Program-made: the position numbers and the translations under genes
Notes under the pieces: generated by a model
What the model was told of the DNA's origin: nothing
Databases searched by the model: none
The model's input: the letters and a program-made list of their open reading frames with translations, nothing else
In this document: piece by piece, positions 20,846 to 31,099 of the stretch
Numbering within the stretch: the first letter of the stretch is position 1
Layout: each line of letters starts with the position of its first letter
Origin: Bimastos eiseni
Lineage: Eukaryota > Annelida > Clitellata > Crassiclitellata > Lumbricidae
Length of the DNA: 64,000 nt
Direction: 5' to 3'
Assembly (NCBI GenBank): GCA_959347315.1
Contig: OY365806.1
Coordinates: 53,001,862-53,065,861 of the forward strand

Positions 20846-21065
20846 AATTAAACTGTAAATGCTGGCCTGATTCTATAGGAAAGAGACTCTCCACTTTTCG
20901 TGATCCTCTGACCCCGACAGCACCACCAGACTATTTAGAGACCTTGCAGAGACACAGTAATTCACAATATGTCCAAATCATAGTGGCATGTGTTTCGCAA
21001 CTCGTATGGTTCTCCAAGATCGTATGAAAAACAGTCTATTTCTATCTACCTTTTCCACTCTGCAA

Positions 21066-21240
21066 TCATTCCTTTGTTTGGATTTCTATATAACAGTCTG
21101 GCGTATTCCTTTTTTGTCCACAATGTACACACAGCTCTAGTTTGCTCTTAACACCTATTCCACACACTGAACATGGTTTTATCCAGCAGCCTGCTTTTAT
21201 CCGATAATTATGTATCGGGCAATATTTACCTACTCAATTT
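21066..21240 (-). pseudogene. Cys-rich zinc-ribbon-like ORF fragment
   Basis: On the minus strand an open frame contains C-P-I-H, K-P-C-S-V-C-G-I-G and L-C-V-H-C-G-Q, then ends TGA at 21068-21066. Two CxxC pairs about 14 residues apart fit a zinc ribbon. It lies between the membrane-protein gene and the right terminal repeat. No clear start. Could be a transcription-factor-like gene of the element or chance. Confidence 0.3.
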
Positions 21241-21411
21241 CGATTACATAGCTTTTTTCTCCTAGTTGCTGGTACGAACACTTATTCTCTGCTCGTTTTT
21301 CCATCTTCAAACTGTTAACATCCATAAACACAAGAATTGTTCACTTAGAACGCTACTTGTTAACATACGCTATTGATCATATTTCCACCAGCACAGAGAA
21401 CACAAAACAGT

Positions 21412-21644
21412 TATTTCCCGCGATGAGCTCTCCAGTTACGTGGGATATTCTTCGCATACAAGACCATCACGGGAAAGAGGGTGGTTACATTCAGCATCAG
21501 GCTACCTGTGAGGCTCCATGGTCCTTTGGTCAGACCAAAAATTTAAATTGAGGTTTGTATAGGAGGAGCCCCATCTCCATGCACCAACAGCTGACTTCAA
21601 TTCTGTCCATGTAGAGTGTTAGGGCTCGCATATTCGTCAGTTTT
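21412..21644 (-). repeat. Right terminal inverted repeat of the compact virus-like unit
   Basis: Inverted match of 14707-14985. The outer edge is CGTCAGTTTT at about 21635-21644, and the inner part ends near CGATGAGCTC. The two arms define a unit of about 6.9 kb. Confidence 0.75.
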
Positions 21645-21651
21645 AGTTGAA

Positions 21652-22612
21652 CAAGAATCAGATACCGATCTGAATTGGGTCAAGCAACAGAAAGAAGGTA
21701 ATGATGTAGCGCCAACTCAGGAAGATATCCGAAAGAGAAGTGCTGTCGTGAAAAAGCTGGTAGCACAATTGGCACAATTGGAAGTGCAGGACGGCTTGCT
21801 GACACGAAAATGGTTGGAGCCAGAAGGAAAACAAGCGAGATGGAACCAGCTGATTCCTCTCGTCAAGTGCAGAGAAATGATAATCCGCCTGGCGGATGAA
21901 GGAATATCTGGAGGCCATTTGGGAGTCAGACGAACGATGAAGCAGATGCAGAAGAGAGCGCATTGGCCAGCGTGGAGACAAGTTGCTGCAGTTAAAGAAA
22001 TGTCATCCATGCTCCCGGTACTTCCGAGGGAAACCGCCGCACCAGCCTTCTCTACAGAACATGGTCATGGGAGAACCGAACGAGGTGCTGGCTCTGAACT
22101 TTACAGGACCCCGGGGACCCCGTGTGACGTCATCCAGAGGAAACCGGTACATCCTGACTGTTGTGGACCACTTCAGCCTCGGGATCGAAGCCTATCCAGT
22201 ACGCAACCAAGAATCCGTAACCGTGACCAAGGTCTTGGTGGATCAATGGATCTCCCGATACGAATTTCCGATGCAAATCCTGACCGATCAAGGACCCTGC
22301 TTCGAAGCCCACTTGTCCCAAGACCTGTATCGGATGCTGGGCATCGATAAAGTGCGGACGTCTCCGTCCAAACCCAGTTCTAAAGGAGTACTGGGACGAT
22401 TCCACAAAGTCTTGAATGCGATGTTGGCGAAGATCATCAACGAAAACCAGAAAGATTGGGACCTTGAGGCTGCCGACAATGATGGCTGCTTACAGGGCCA
22501 GTGTTCATAGTAGCACTGGTTTCACTCTTAACAGGTTGTCTCTGATTAGGGAAGTGGCCCTACCTATTGTATTTCTCGGGAAGCGAGCTAAAGATACAGA
22601 GGTTGACTGCTA
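21652..22612 (+). pseudogene. Gypsy-type integrase, frameshifted
   Basis: The frame carries a zinc-finger region (G-G-H-L-G-V-R-R-T-M-K-Q-M, H-W-P) with a frameshift near 21985. The core catalytic domain follows in another frame: V-L-A-L-N-F-T-G-P, Y-I-L-T-V-V-D-H-F-S, I-L-T-D-Q-G-P-C-F-E and S-K-G-V-L-G-R-F-H-K. The first two acidic residues expected in D-F-x-G and T-D-Q-G are N and D, and the E of the third motif is G in V-L-G-R-F, so the active site is lost. Probably the 3' part of the element whose Gag-protease lies at 13.3-14.7 kb. Confidence 0.75.
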
Positions 22613-23128
22613 GTGTATAGAAAGGTGAAGGATATATGGGATGACGCCGCGTGCTTGAGTAATCGGAGAAAGAAAGGAAGTCAGTCAGCTACTGGGGTTC
22701 GTACGAGAAGGTTGTGAGCAGAAGTATCCAACTTTACTCGAAGCTAGCGAACTTGGCTGGATTCTGTAATGCTAATAGTAATAAATCGAGTATTATTGTA
22801 GATTAGCGAGACTGCGACGAAGTCGGCTTTAAAAGTAGAAATAGGTCGAGTCGAAGCGTAGCGACGAGAAAGAGAGGGAGCAAGAGGAATCGGAAGGACT
22901 TTGAGAAACGGACGAAACTGGAGCTGGACAGGACGATGACCATTGTGTGAGAAATAAGATTTTGTTTGTTTGATAAATAATCCCTTGAATTCAAGGATTA
23001 CGAAATTTACGTTGCTCTTGGCTAATTGTGGACAGTGACCTTTTGTGAATTACTGTATGGGCCTATTTTCATTCTATTGTTGTTGATATTAAATAAAACT
23101 GTTAGATGTCAGAGCTTGAAACTGTCAA
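22613..23128. other. 3' region of the Gypsy-type element, no LTR recognised
   Basis: GA-rich strand bias at 22800-22920, then AT-rich sequence with AATAAA near 23090. I could not match it to a second LTR copy. Confidence 0.35.
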
Positions 23129-23179
23129 TGTAGCTGTAGGAATGCCTTTAGGCATACGTCTAACATTCCTGCAGCTACA
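23129..23179 (+). promoter_or_regulatory. Stem-loop just upstream of a Gag-like ORF
   Basis: Arms 23129-23144 and 23164-23179 pair over 16 bases with one G-U pair, around a 19-base loop that itself contains the short inverted motif TGCCTTTAGGCA. It ends about 12 bases before the Gag-like ATG. It could be a leader/packaging structure of the retroelement. Confidence 0.5.
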
Positions 23180-23191
23180 CTTCTAGAAGTG

Positions 23192-23422
23192 ATGGCGACG
23201 ACCAGAGAAGGGTTGCATGCCTCATCTTCCATGTCAACCAAATTCGATAGGCAGATGCAGTTCATGGAAGAGATGGATGCGCGTGAAAAGAGACGGAGAA
23301 TAGAAGTGGAAGAAAAAGAGGAAAGGCGAAGGGAATCGGAAAGAATACAAAAAGAGGAGAAAAGGAGACAACATGTAGGAAGAGGAGAGAAGACAAAGGG
23401 AAGAAGAAAAGTAAGCGCGTAA
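23192..23422 (+). pseudogene. Charged coiled-coil Gag-like N-terminus
   Basis: ATG at 23192 opens M-A-T-T-R-E-G-L-H-A-S. A long run of Glu/Arg/Lys predicting a single coiled coil (K-R-R-R-I-E-V-E-E-K) follows. Such N-termini are common in Gypsy-family Gag proteins of invertebrates. It stops after about 77 codons; capsid and nucleocapsid parts are not visible. Confidence 0.45.
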
Positions 23423-23700
23423 GGAAAGACAATTAAAGGGCAGAGGAAAGAGAAAAGATAAATGAAACGTTGAGAAGCATTATGCATACACTAGTTAATT
23501 CACCAGTAACCATTGCTCATGATCATGACTTCATGACATGCATCGAAAAAGTGTAAAGCGTCGAACCCATAGGTCCAAATCCGTGGCTCTAGAAGCGAAC
23601 CCTAATCGATCAGAGGCATCGATTGTGACTTTCATAAGCGCCGCGGCCTTGTCACCGGAACCTAGGCCCTATTGAAATACAGATAGGTGAACCTCGAAGA

Positions 23701-23990
23701 AGCGAGCGCTTAAAGGAAAAGGCTGGCGAGGTGCTACCAAATTTCCGTGGAGTCTTCATGCGTGATGGCCTACCTACTGCACCGTATGACAATGTGGAGT
23801 CGTCAATCTGGACTCTAGCGTTGGTGATGGCACTCACTGGGTTGCTTACTGGTTGGATGGACACAAGGCTTTTTACTTTGACAGCTCTGGGTTGACTTCT
23901 CCTAACGAACGAACTCGATATTTAGATCGTCCCATTAAGACACAAACGTTCCAGTTACAGGGTCCCAGCGATGTCCAGACCCAATTATAA
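23701..23990 (+). pseudogene. Adenain-like cysteine protease of a virus-like element, truncated
   Basis: The frame reads L-P-N-F-R-G-V-F-M-R-D-G-L-P, shifts near 23795, then G-D-G-T-H-W-V-A-Y-W and A-F-Y-F-D-S-S-G-L, R-P-I-K-T-Q-T-F-Q-L-Q, ending TAA 23988-23990. H-W and the following Y-F-D-S are the His and Asp/Glu region of adenovirus-type maturation proteases used by Polintons. The catalytic C-G-H segment that should follow T-F-Q-L-Q is missing. It lies outside the TIR-bounded unit, so it may belong to an older copy that also gave the PLA2-integrase. Confidence 0.65.
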
Positions 23991-24129
23991 AGGATTGGCC
24001 AGGCACCCTTTGAAATGGGGCACTAATAGTTTGTCAATGGATAAATATGCAAGGTCTGAGGTCTCTATATCACGGGGAAAATCATGAGGGACCACCCAGC
24101 TGCTCTCCCAGACAGGCTACGGATTAGCA

Positions 24130-24484
24130 ACCCGTGGCGAGGGCACGGGCCTCACACTATTATAACAAATTCCGACCACATACTAGCCTACTAGGTTTGT
24201 TTCCACCGATTAATGCTTCAGCTCGCCATCTGGGTCTGCGCCAACGTGTTCATAATAGGATCGTCCCTCGTGCGGATGACTTTACAAGTTGTGGTTTTAT
24301 TATTAGGATGCTATATGAAAGTACAAGTAGCTTACATAAATGATACGAGATGTGACTCATGTCCTGCCATCAATTGAACTTTTCTAATAGTAAGTTCTTA
24401 TTATGTGTACCATGCATGTTAATTGTGTGTTTGCACATGCCGTGCGATTGCAGAGGTTATTAAATAAAATACTTACTTACTTAT
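24130..24484 (+). mobile_element. 3' end of a non-LTR element with ACTT tail
   Basis: A protein tail (L-R-Q-R-V-H-N-R-I-V-P then F-I-I-R-M-L-Y) resembles the conserved C-terminus of several invertebrate LINE proteins (R-P-x-x-H-x-x-x-I-P ... F-x-x-R-M-L-Y). It is followed by a 3' untranslated region ending AATAAAATACTTACTTACTT. The same tail type appears near 7240 and, inverted, near 10890 and 35840. Confidence 0.55.
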
Positions 24485-25080
24485 AAATGTTCGTGTATGA
24501 CCAAGGATTCTCTATTGGTCCTTGGTGTATAACATAGGTTCATTGCCTAGCAACCAGAGAGGGTTAGAAATTGCCTTAAGAAGAATGATCTTGGTTTAAA
24601 TTAAGTGATGATTGGTTATCGCCGCATCACAAATACTCACGCTTATTGGCGAGTTTCAGATTCTGATTGAATCAAAAGGGAGGCTGACTCTAGTCTTTGG
24701 TGGACGGCACAACCTGAACCGGCCGTGGATGATGGCGACGGAGACTTTACCACCGATCTCGACAACTGAGGGAAATGCTTTTGAAAAAAGTTCAATTCAT
24801 GAGACGTCCTTGATGAAAAGTTCGTCAAAGATAACAATTCCAGTTGTCCGTCACATAGTCACTGAAGATGATGATGACCCATATAAGGTTCGCTTTTATG
24901 TTTTTTAAAAATATTTTTGCAAGAAATTTTAAAGTTTGCGAATTTCTGTAAGGGTAAATCGGCTTACCTATAGTATTTGGGACAGCCACTCACGCATAAT
25001 TTTTGATCGTGGCTTGTGTGGATAACTCTGCGCAACCTTTGGCGCACGTGCACTCTAAAAACCTATAATTTCTTATAATT
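24485..25080. other. Unassigned sequence
   Basis: A 98-codon ORF at 24612-24908 with an acidic end is present but has no recognisable domain and no codon signature I trust. Confidence 0.3.
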
Positions 25081-25084
25081 ATAC

Positions 25085-25180
25085 CTCTTGAGGGTCGGCT
25101 AGGGTCAGGTTAAGTATTGTGAGGGTCATTTAGGGTCAGTTTAGGCGTTGTGAGGGTCGTTTAGGGTTAGTGTCGTTTTT
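25085..25180 (+). repeat. GAGGGTCGTTTAGGGTCAG tandem units
   Basis: Four imperfect units of about 30 bp, like the cores of the foldback elements at 31.4-31.75 and 53.3-53.4 kb. Probably a remnant of that family without arms. Confidence 0.65.
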
Positions 25181-25418
25181 AGACATATACGAAGCTTACT
25201 TACTCCTTTGTGTCAATCATGCACCGGAAGTATTTTGTTCTGATCAATTCAATGGCAACAGACCAAAAGATCAAAATATTATGCGTAAGTTGGAGTCCTA
25301 AGTACTATAAGTAAGCTGATAAATCTCATGCGGCCGATTATTCCGCAGCATAAGCAGAAAGTAACTTTCACGGATGGTTGCTTGGTATTATCGCCACATC
25401 TGTGCCCCTGAAAATCTC

Positions 25419-25430
25419 TGCGCATGCGCA
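25419..25430. promoter_or_regulatory. NRF1-type palindrome
   Basis: TGCGCATGCGCA, identical to that at 52358. No long ORF follows on either strand within 500 bp, so its relevance is uncertain. Confidence 0.3.
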
Positions 25431-25624
25431 AACTTGGCGCACACATTGTTTGATTATTGGTATAGGTGCATTTTGTCATATTTTATTATTTAATAGTTTA
25501 GATTTTAGCATATTTTATTATTTCATAGTTCATATGGTGTTTTTTAGCGTATTTTATTCTTTGACATGAATAGATGTCCTACTGTAGCTCAAGTGGATCG
25601 ATGACTGTGTAAGTAGTAACTGGA

Positions 25625-26058
25625 TAGTTCAAAGGAATTATGCTTAAATAGAAGCTGGATCAACGAGAATATCATGCCTAGGTAGAAGCTGGATTGATGA
25701 GAGAATGCCATTGTGATGGAAGTGGAATCAATGAAAGAAGGCAGTGTACACAGAAACTGGAATGATGAAAAGAAATATACCTTAATGGTATGAAAAGAAA
25801 TATGTCTAAATGAAAGCTGGATTGATGAAAAGAAATATACATAAATGGAAGCTGGATCAATAAAAATATCGTGCTTAAGTAAAAGCTGGATTGATGAGAG
25901 AATGTTTGTTTTTAATGGGCGTGGAGTCGCTGAAAAGAAGGCCGTTTATGCAGAAACTGGATTGATGAAAAGAAATATTACCTAAATGGAAGCTGGGTCG
26001 ATGAAAAGGATCATATTCTTATTGCACAAGCAGAAGCTGGATTGATGAAAAAAATTCT
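25625..26058 (+). repeat. Minisatellite with GAAGCTGGATTGATGA core
   Basis: At least ten imperfect units of about 36-40 bp, each with AAGCTGGATTGATGAAAAGAAATAT and a variable spacer. Stops in all frames; no protein expected. Confidence 0.85.
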
Positions 26059-26124
26059 GCTGTTTTGGGACAGTTTAGCGTTTTTCTTTAGTACATTGCC
26101 TGCATCAATCAACAACAATAATTA

Positions 26125-26378
26125 AGTAAGTCACGTGTCTGTCTGTCATGCCTTAACGTTTCACTTATTGACTGGATTCACCCGCAAACCTTACTGCATC
26201 CGTTGCTGTTGCATAAATAATGCCTTATTGTGTCCAGTGCTCTTTAGTCTGTTGCATGTAAATAAAGTAAAATGTCCTATGGGGTTTCAAAAAAGTTGTA
26301 TTGATGTCCATGTAAGTATATTTGCAGATATAAAAAATTAAATAGAAACTTAGTGGATGAAACTTGAGAAGAACGCCA
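26125..26378 (-). repeat. Dispersed repeat, copy 1
   Basis: Read inverted, it matches two blocks at 53098-53160 (ACTGGCGTTCTTCT, AGTTTC) and 53770-53900 (GGATGCAG-AAGGTTTGCG, GACAGACAGACAC). The copy at 53 kb is split by another element. Confidence 0.65.
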
Positions 26379-26879
26379 GTTGCCTGTGGCGTAACTGCCT
26401 CTGTGGTGCCCTGGAGTGAACTTTGCTCAAGCGCCCCCTCCCCCACTTGAGCAAGGTCCATTCTCAGTGTCTCACGAAGAAGTAACAGATAAGATACCAA
26501 TACACAACTGTTATTCTGTCTTTCTGCACTTTTTCATTGAATTTACGGATGATATGGTATTTGTGATTTTTAAATTCCAAATACAAGTAAAATACTTTGC
26601 ACTGTCTGCAGGCATTGTGCTTACACTTGTTTTTGATGGCTGTAGCACTGAAAAGAATTCTGTAAGTTTCGGTACCTTGTCGAGTGATGCATTATCCAGT
26701 ATAATCTTTTCCTGCTTGTGTTTTCTATTTGCAGCGCTGCTAAGTTTTATTGACGACAGTGATTTGCCCTGATTTTTTATTGAATTCGTTTGCTAAATCA
26801 TAGCCACTGATCTCACCCGTTTCATACTCGTCATCGGACATTTTTTTATATAGTCGTTCACACAATTTAAAGTAAAACT

Positions 26880-28400
26880 TTGAATTTTTATGCACTGAAA
26901 TACGAAATGTAAGCAGTGGCGGCCCCACAAGGGGGCATGTCCCCCAACTGAGCTTGTGGCCCCCTATTGGCCTCCTAGATTTTTCACAATGCGCTCTGAA
27001 ATATGGTGTCATTTAGATTTGATATTTACTTGCTAAGGTACGATGCATGATGAAATTCAGAATAATTTTTTTGGAGCATTTTTAAAGGCACAAAGTTCTA
27101 ACTTGCATGACGAAATCTGAAATTATTTTTTCTGAATATTCTCACAGGATCACTTACTTACTTGCTTAGAATTTTTAGTGATGGATATTGTCAGGGATCA
27201 GATAATAGAAGAGGTCAAGGAGTCTATTTTCAATCCTTGTTGATGGGATAAAGGATATTAGTGGCAGGAAGAGCTATTCTTTGTAATACGATTTTTTGCC
27301 AACAAGAAAGTGAATGAATATTTTCTAGATTTCAAATCGGCAATTGGACTAGATGCAAAGTAAGTAATTGTCATGGCTTATTTTAGATGCTCTTAAGTCA
27401 TTTAGGGCAAACATTGGCTCAGGTTTAGTTTGTTAAGGTTATGATTGTGCAAGTGTAATGAGCAATGTTAATAAGAGTGTCCAGTAGTTGGAAGGCAGCT
27501 GGAGAGCACTGGCCATTTATTTCCATTGTCACTTTAATTGAATGTAAGTTCAGTTAATGAATCTATTCCAGAAGCTCGGCAGTTGATGAAACTGTGGGAC
27601 AACGTTCTCAAATGAACACACAGGCCACATTTATGCAGCACATTTCTAAACTAGATAAGAGGATTTTTTGACCATTCACCCATTGCTATGACAGGCTATT
27701 ATGCCTAAACATGTCTTTCTTGAAATAATTATAATGATGACGTGTCTTTTGCACTTTTGTATGACAGTAATGTTGAAGACCTCAACCATGAAATTCCCCA
27801 AAATTGGGCACCTGCTAATGCATTAAGTGTATGTGCAAGTTGGTGCAACTATAATAGTTCTGGCTTCTTTCTGGAACCATACAAACTTGCTTTTCATGAA
27901 ATGTGCATAATGTTAAACACAGCTTTTGTTTTACCAGTAACATCAACAGCCTGTCGAAAAAGCTTTTCTGCTCTGAAATTAATTAAAACATATCTAAAAA
28001 GCACTATGTCTGATATTCGTCTAAGTAGTCTGACAATGTTGTCAATGGAATCTGTTCGTGCAGAGTCCATTACCACAGGTGCCTTTGTGGATCAGTTTGA
28101 CTCTTGACATGACAGTCGTAAACTTGTTTTTCATTAAGCGTATATAATGTGCCAAGTTAATGTTTTACTTTTAAATAAAGTCGTTCTATTTCCAAATATC
28201 TAGTTTGTTGATGTGTAGAATTCATGTTGCATATACATGTATCTGGTCGATGTCTCTCAGTTTTGACAAATTCGGGTATCCAATTGGCCATCGACAAAAG
28301 TAATAAAAAAAATGTTTTTACTTCGGTCGATGAGGTGCCCTTCAGCCTTTGGCGCCCTGTAGCAATTGCTCCACTTCGCTCCATGGTGTTATATGCCACT
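26880..28400 (+). mobile_element. hAT DNA transposon with degraded transposase
   Basis: A CAGTGGCGGCCCC terminus-like sequence lies near 26914. Broken transposase segments follow from about 27180 (V-D-G-I-K-D-I-S, then P-E-A-R-Q-L-M-K-L-W). The C-terminal dimerisation domain is open at 27742-28107 (L-P-V-T-S-T-A-C-R-K-S-F-S-A-L-K-L-I-K-T). This is the ZMYM/TTF-type hAT group. Stops upstream show it is inactive. The exact right end is uncertain. Confidence 0.7.
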
Positions 28401-28465
28401 GCTAGTTGCAAACAATGGACAGCTCAGCAACCTATCGTTTTTCACGGGTTCAGCGACCTGAAATT

Positions 28466-28469
<4 letters not shown>

Positions 28470-28525
<56 letters not shown>

Positions 28526-28545
28526 ACACTTATATATATATTATG
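28470..28545. repeat. TA microsatellite
   Basis: Alternating TA with ACACATACAC interruptions. Confidence 0.95.
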
Positions 28546-28599
28546 AGCACGAACTCTGATTTTTATCTGGTTAACAGCTACTTAAAATTGGGAAACAAA

Positions 28600-31030
28600 C
28601 AAACGTCAGATGTATGGATAGGGGTGGTTGGAAAAGGGAAAAGGAGGATTGGAAGACGTTAACAAGGCAGGAGAGCGATGGCTGGATTTTTGCCTGGATC
28701 ATGACTTGAGCTTAAGCAACACGGAACATGCACATCACCCACGGATACTATACACATGGACGTCACCGGATGGAAAAACAAGGAACCAAATTGACTATAT
28801 AGCAATAGAAAAAATTGGAGAGGAACCATCAGAAACTGCAGAACGTACCCAGGAGTGGACTGTGACACAGACCATAAGCTACTGGTGGCAAAGATGAAGA
28901 TCAAATTGTGTAAGGAAAGAAAGGAACAACTAGAAAGGCTGAATCTTGAGGAGTTGAAGGGGCTAAAGGCAGAAATATTTGCGATAATAACCGATTTGAG
29001 GCATTGGGTGAGGCAGAGGAAGAAAGAACAGCAGAGGAGCAATGGAGAGAAGTCAAAACGACATTGCTGGAATCAGCGAGAACTGTGATAGGATATAAGA
29101 AGAAACAGGCACAGAAACCATGGATATTGGATGAAACATTAGAAATGACCAAAGAAAAGAGAGAAGCCAACAACAAAGATAGACAGAGATATAAAGAACT
29201 GAAAAAGAAAGTACAAAAACAGCTGAGAAAGGACAAACAAAATGAGATAGAAGGAATTTGTGAAAAGCCTGAGGAGTCAAATAAGAAGGGGAACATGAAA
29301 GAGGTATATCAAACAGTTAAGACACTCACAGGAAAATTCAAACCGAAATTCTTTTGCATTAAATCGAAAGAAGGAGAAAAAATTACAGATAAAGAAAAGA
29401 CTGCAGAATGATGGAGAGAATATTGTGAGGAATTATACACAGATAAAGAAGATGAAGACAAAGAAAAAACAAGAGAGACAAGAAGGACATATATCAGGGA
29501 ACCGGCGCCGCTAAGATAAGAGTTATATAAGGCTATTAAGGAGGTGGCAAATGGAAAAAGCACAGAACCAGATGAGGTTCAGGCAAAATTGTTCAAACAT
29601 GCAGGGGAAACGACATTAGATAAAATACATAGAATATGCACTGAGATATGGGAAACAGGAGAGTGGCCAGAGGATTGGATGAACTCAATCTTCATCCCGA
29701 TACCGAAGAAAGGGGATCTAGGACAAGGTAAAAACTACAGGACCATAGCATTGGTCGCGCATGCTAGCAAAATTATGCTCAAAATCATACTAGAAAGGAT
29801 AAGAACAAAAACGGAGTCTGAAATAACAGATGAACAAGCAGGATTCAGGCGAGGAAGAGGAAAACGCGATGAGATCACGAACCTAAGAATATTAATGCAG
29901 AAAATGAATGAACATCAACAACCATTATACTGGATTTGTCGACTTCACAAAGGCTTTTGACAACATATCACATGAGCAATTATGGGTCTCAATGATAGAA
30001 ATGAGATATCTTATACACATCATCAACTTGTTAACAAAGTTATATGGCAAACAAAAAGCAAAAGTGAGAGTAGCAGGAGGTATGTCAAATGAGTTCAGAG
30101 TAAGAAAAGGGGTTAGACAGGGGTGTGCAATGTCACCATATTTATTTAACATCATGGCAGAAATGGTGATGAGAGAGGTACTGGATGGCTGGGGAGGAGG
30201 GGTCCAAATAGGAGGAAGAAAATTAAAGAACTTGAGATATGTGGATGATATTGTACTGTTAGCAGAATCTGAAAAAGAGCTACAAGAAATAATCAATCGT
30301 CTGGATAAGATTGGAAGTGAGGAAGGTTTAATGATTAACATGGATAAAACCAAGACCATGGCATTAAATGGTAAAACATGCAACATTGTTTTGAAAGAGA
30401 GCAGACTGGAGCAGGTGGATACGTTTCAATACTTGGGATCATTGATAACAGAAAATGCAGAGTGTAGTGGAGAGATAAGAGGAAGGATGGCAAGAGGACA
30501 AAGTGTTCAGATAGGGATGAAGAAAATAGGGAGGAGTCGCAGCATAAAGTTATCCACCAAAGTGAGACTAATGAAAGCATTGGTATGGCCGGTGGTTACA
30601 TATGACTGCGAAAGTTGGGCCATCAAGAAAAGAGATAAAGAAAGTATTGAAGCTTTTGAAATGAAATGCATAAGACAGATTCTAAGGGTATCTTGGATTA
30701 AAAAAAAATATGAGTGGGTATTGGAGAAAGCAGACATGGAACAAGAGCTACTTAATCTGATAAAAAGGAGGAAATTAACATACTTTGGACATGTGATGAG
30801 AAAAGAGGGAAACTGTCTAGAAAAAGAAATCATGCAAGGCACTACACAGGGAGCAAGAAAATAAGGAAGACCAAAGACATGATGGATAGACATTAGACAA
30901 TGTGGAAAAATGGACAGGTAGACCACTTGACAACTTACTAAAGAAGATGAGAGGCAGGAAGAGATGGAGCAGACTTGTCTATGAAGCGACCAACCCTCGG
31001 ATCGAGGATGGTTAAGACAAGACAAGACAA
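28600..31030 (+). mobile_element. RTE-like non-LTR retrotransposon, 5' truncated, few lesions
   Basis: It begins within the endonuclease (L-Y-T-W-T-S-P-D-G-K-T-R-N-Q-I-D-Y). A linker follows, then the RT: N-Y-R-T-I-A-L-V, Q-A-G-F-R-R-G-R-G, V-D-F-T-K-A-F-D, V-R-Q-G-C-A-M-S-P, and catalytic Y-V-D-D near 30240. The long ORF 29908-30864 is intact and carries L-R-Y-V-D-D, Y-L-G-S-L-I and F-G-H-V-M-R. Frameshifts occur near 28890, 29000-29090, 29410 and 29935. It ends near an AAGACAAGACAAGAC repeat at 31014-31030, a likely LINE tail. Among the better-preserved LINEs here. Confidence 0.85.
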
Positions 31031-31099
31031 CAGCTACTGCCGTTAATAATAATTTAAAAAGAAGCGTTATTGATGTATATGAGTTATACGTCTTCTTGT

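Noticed and set aside
24612..24908. 98-codon ORF with acidic end, possible exon
   Set aside because: No domain, the bounding GT/AG sites give no better frame, and neighbouring sequence is repeat-derived.
25625..26058. CRISPR-like array
   Set aside because: Units and spacers are both degenerate and the genome is animal; ordinary minisatellite.
26416..26772. 118-codon plus-strand ORF with a hydrophobic tail
   Set aside because: It starts in a hAT-like flank and has no motif; likely chance.
28900..29300. Long minus-strand ORFs opposite the RTE-like linker
   Set aside because: Shadows of a Lys/Glu-rich coding strand.
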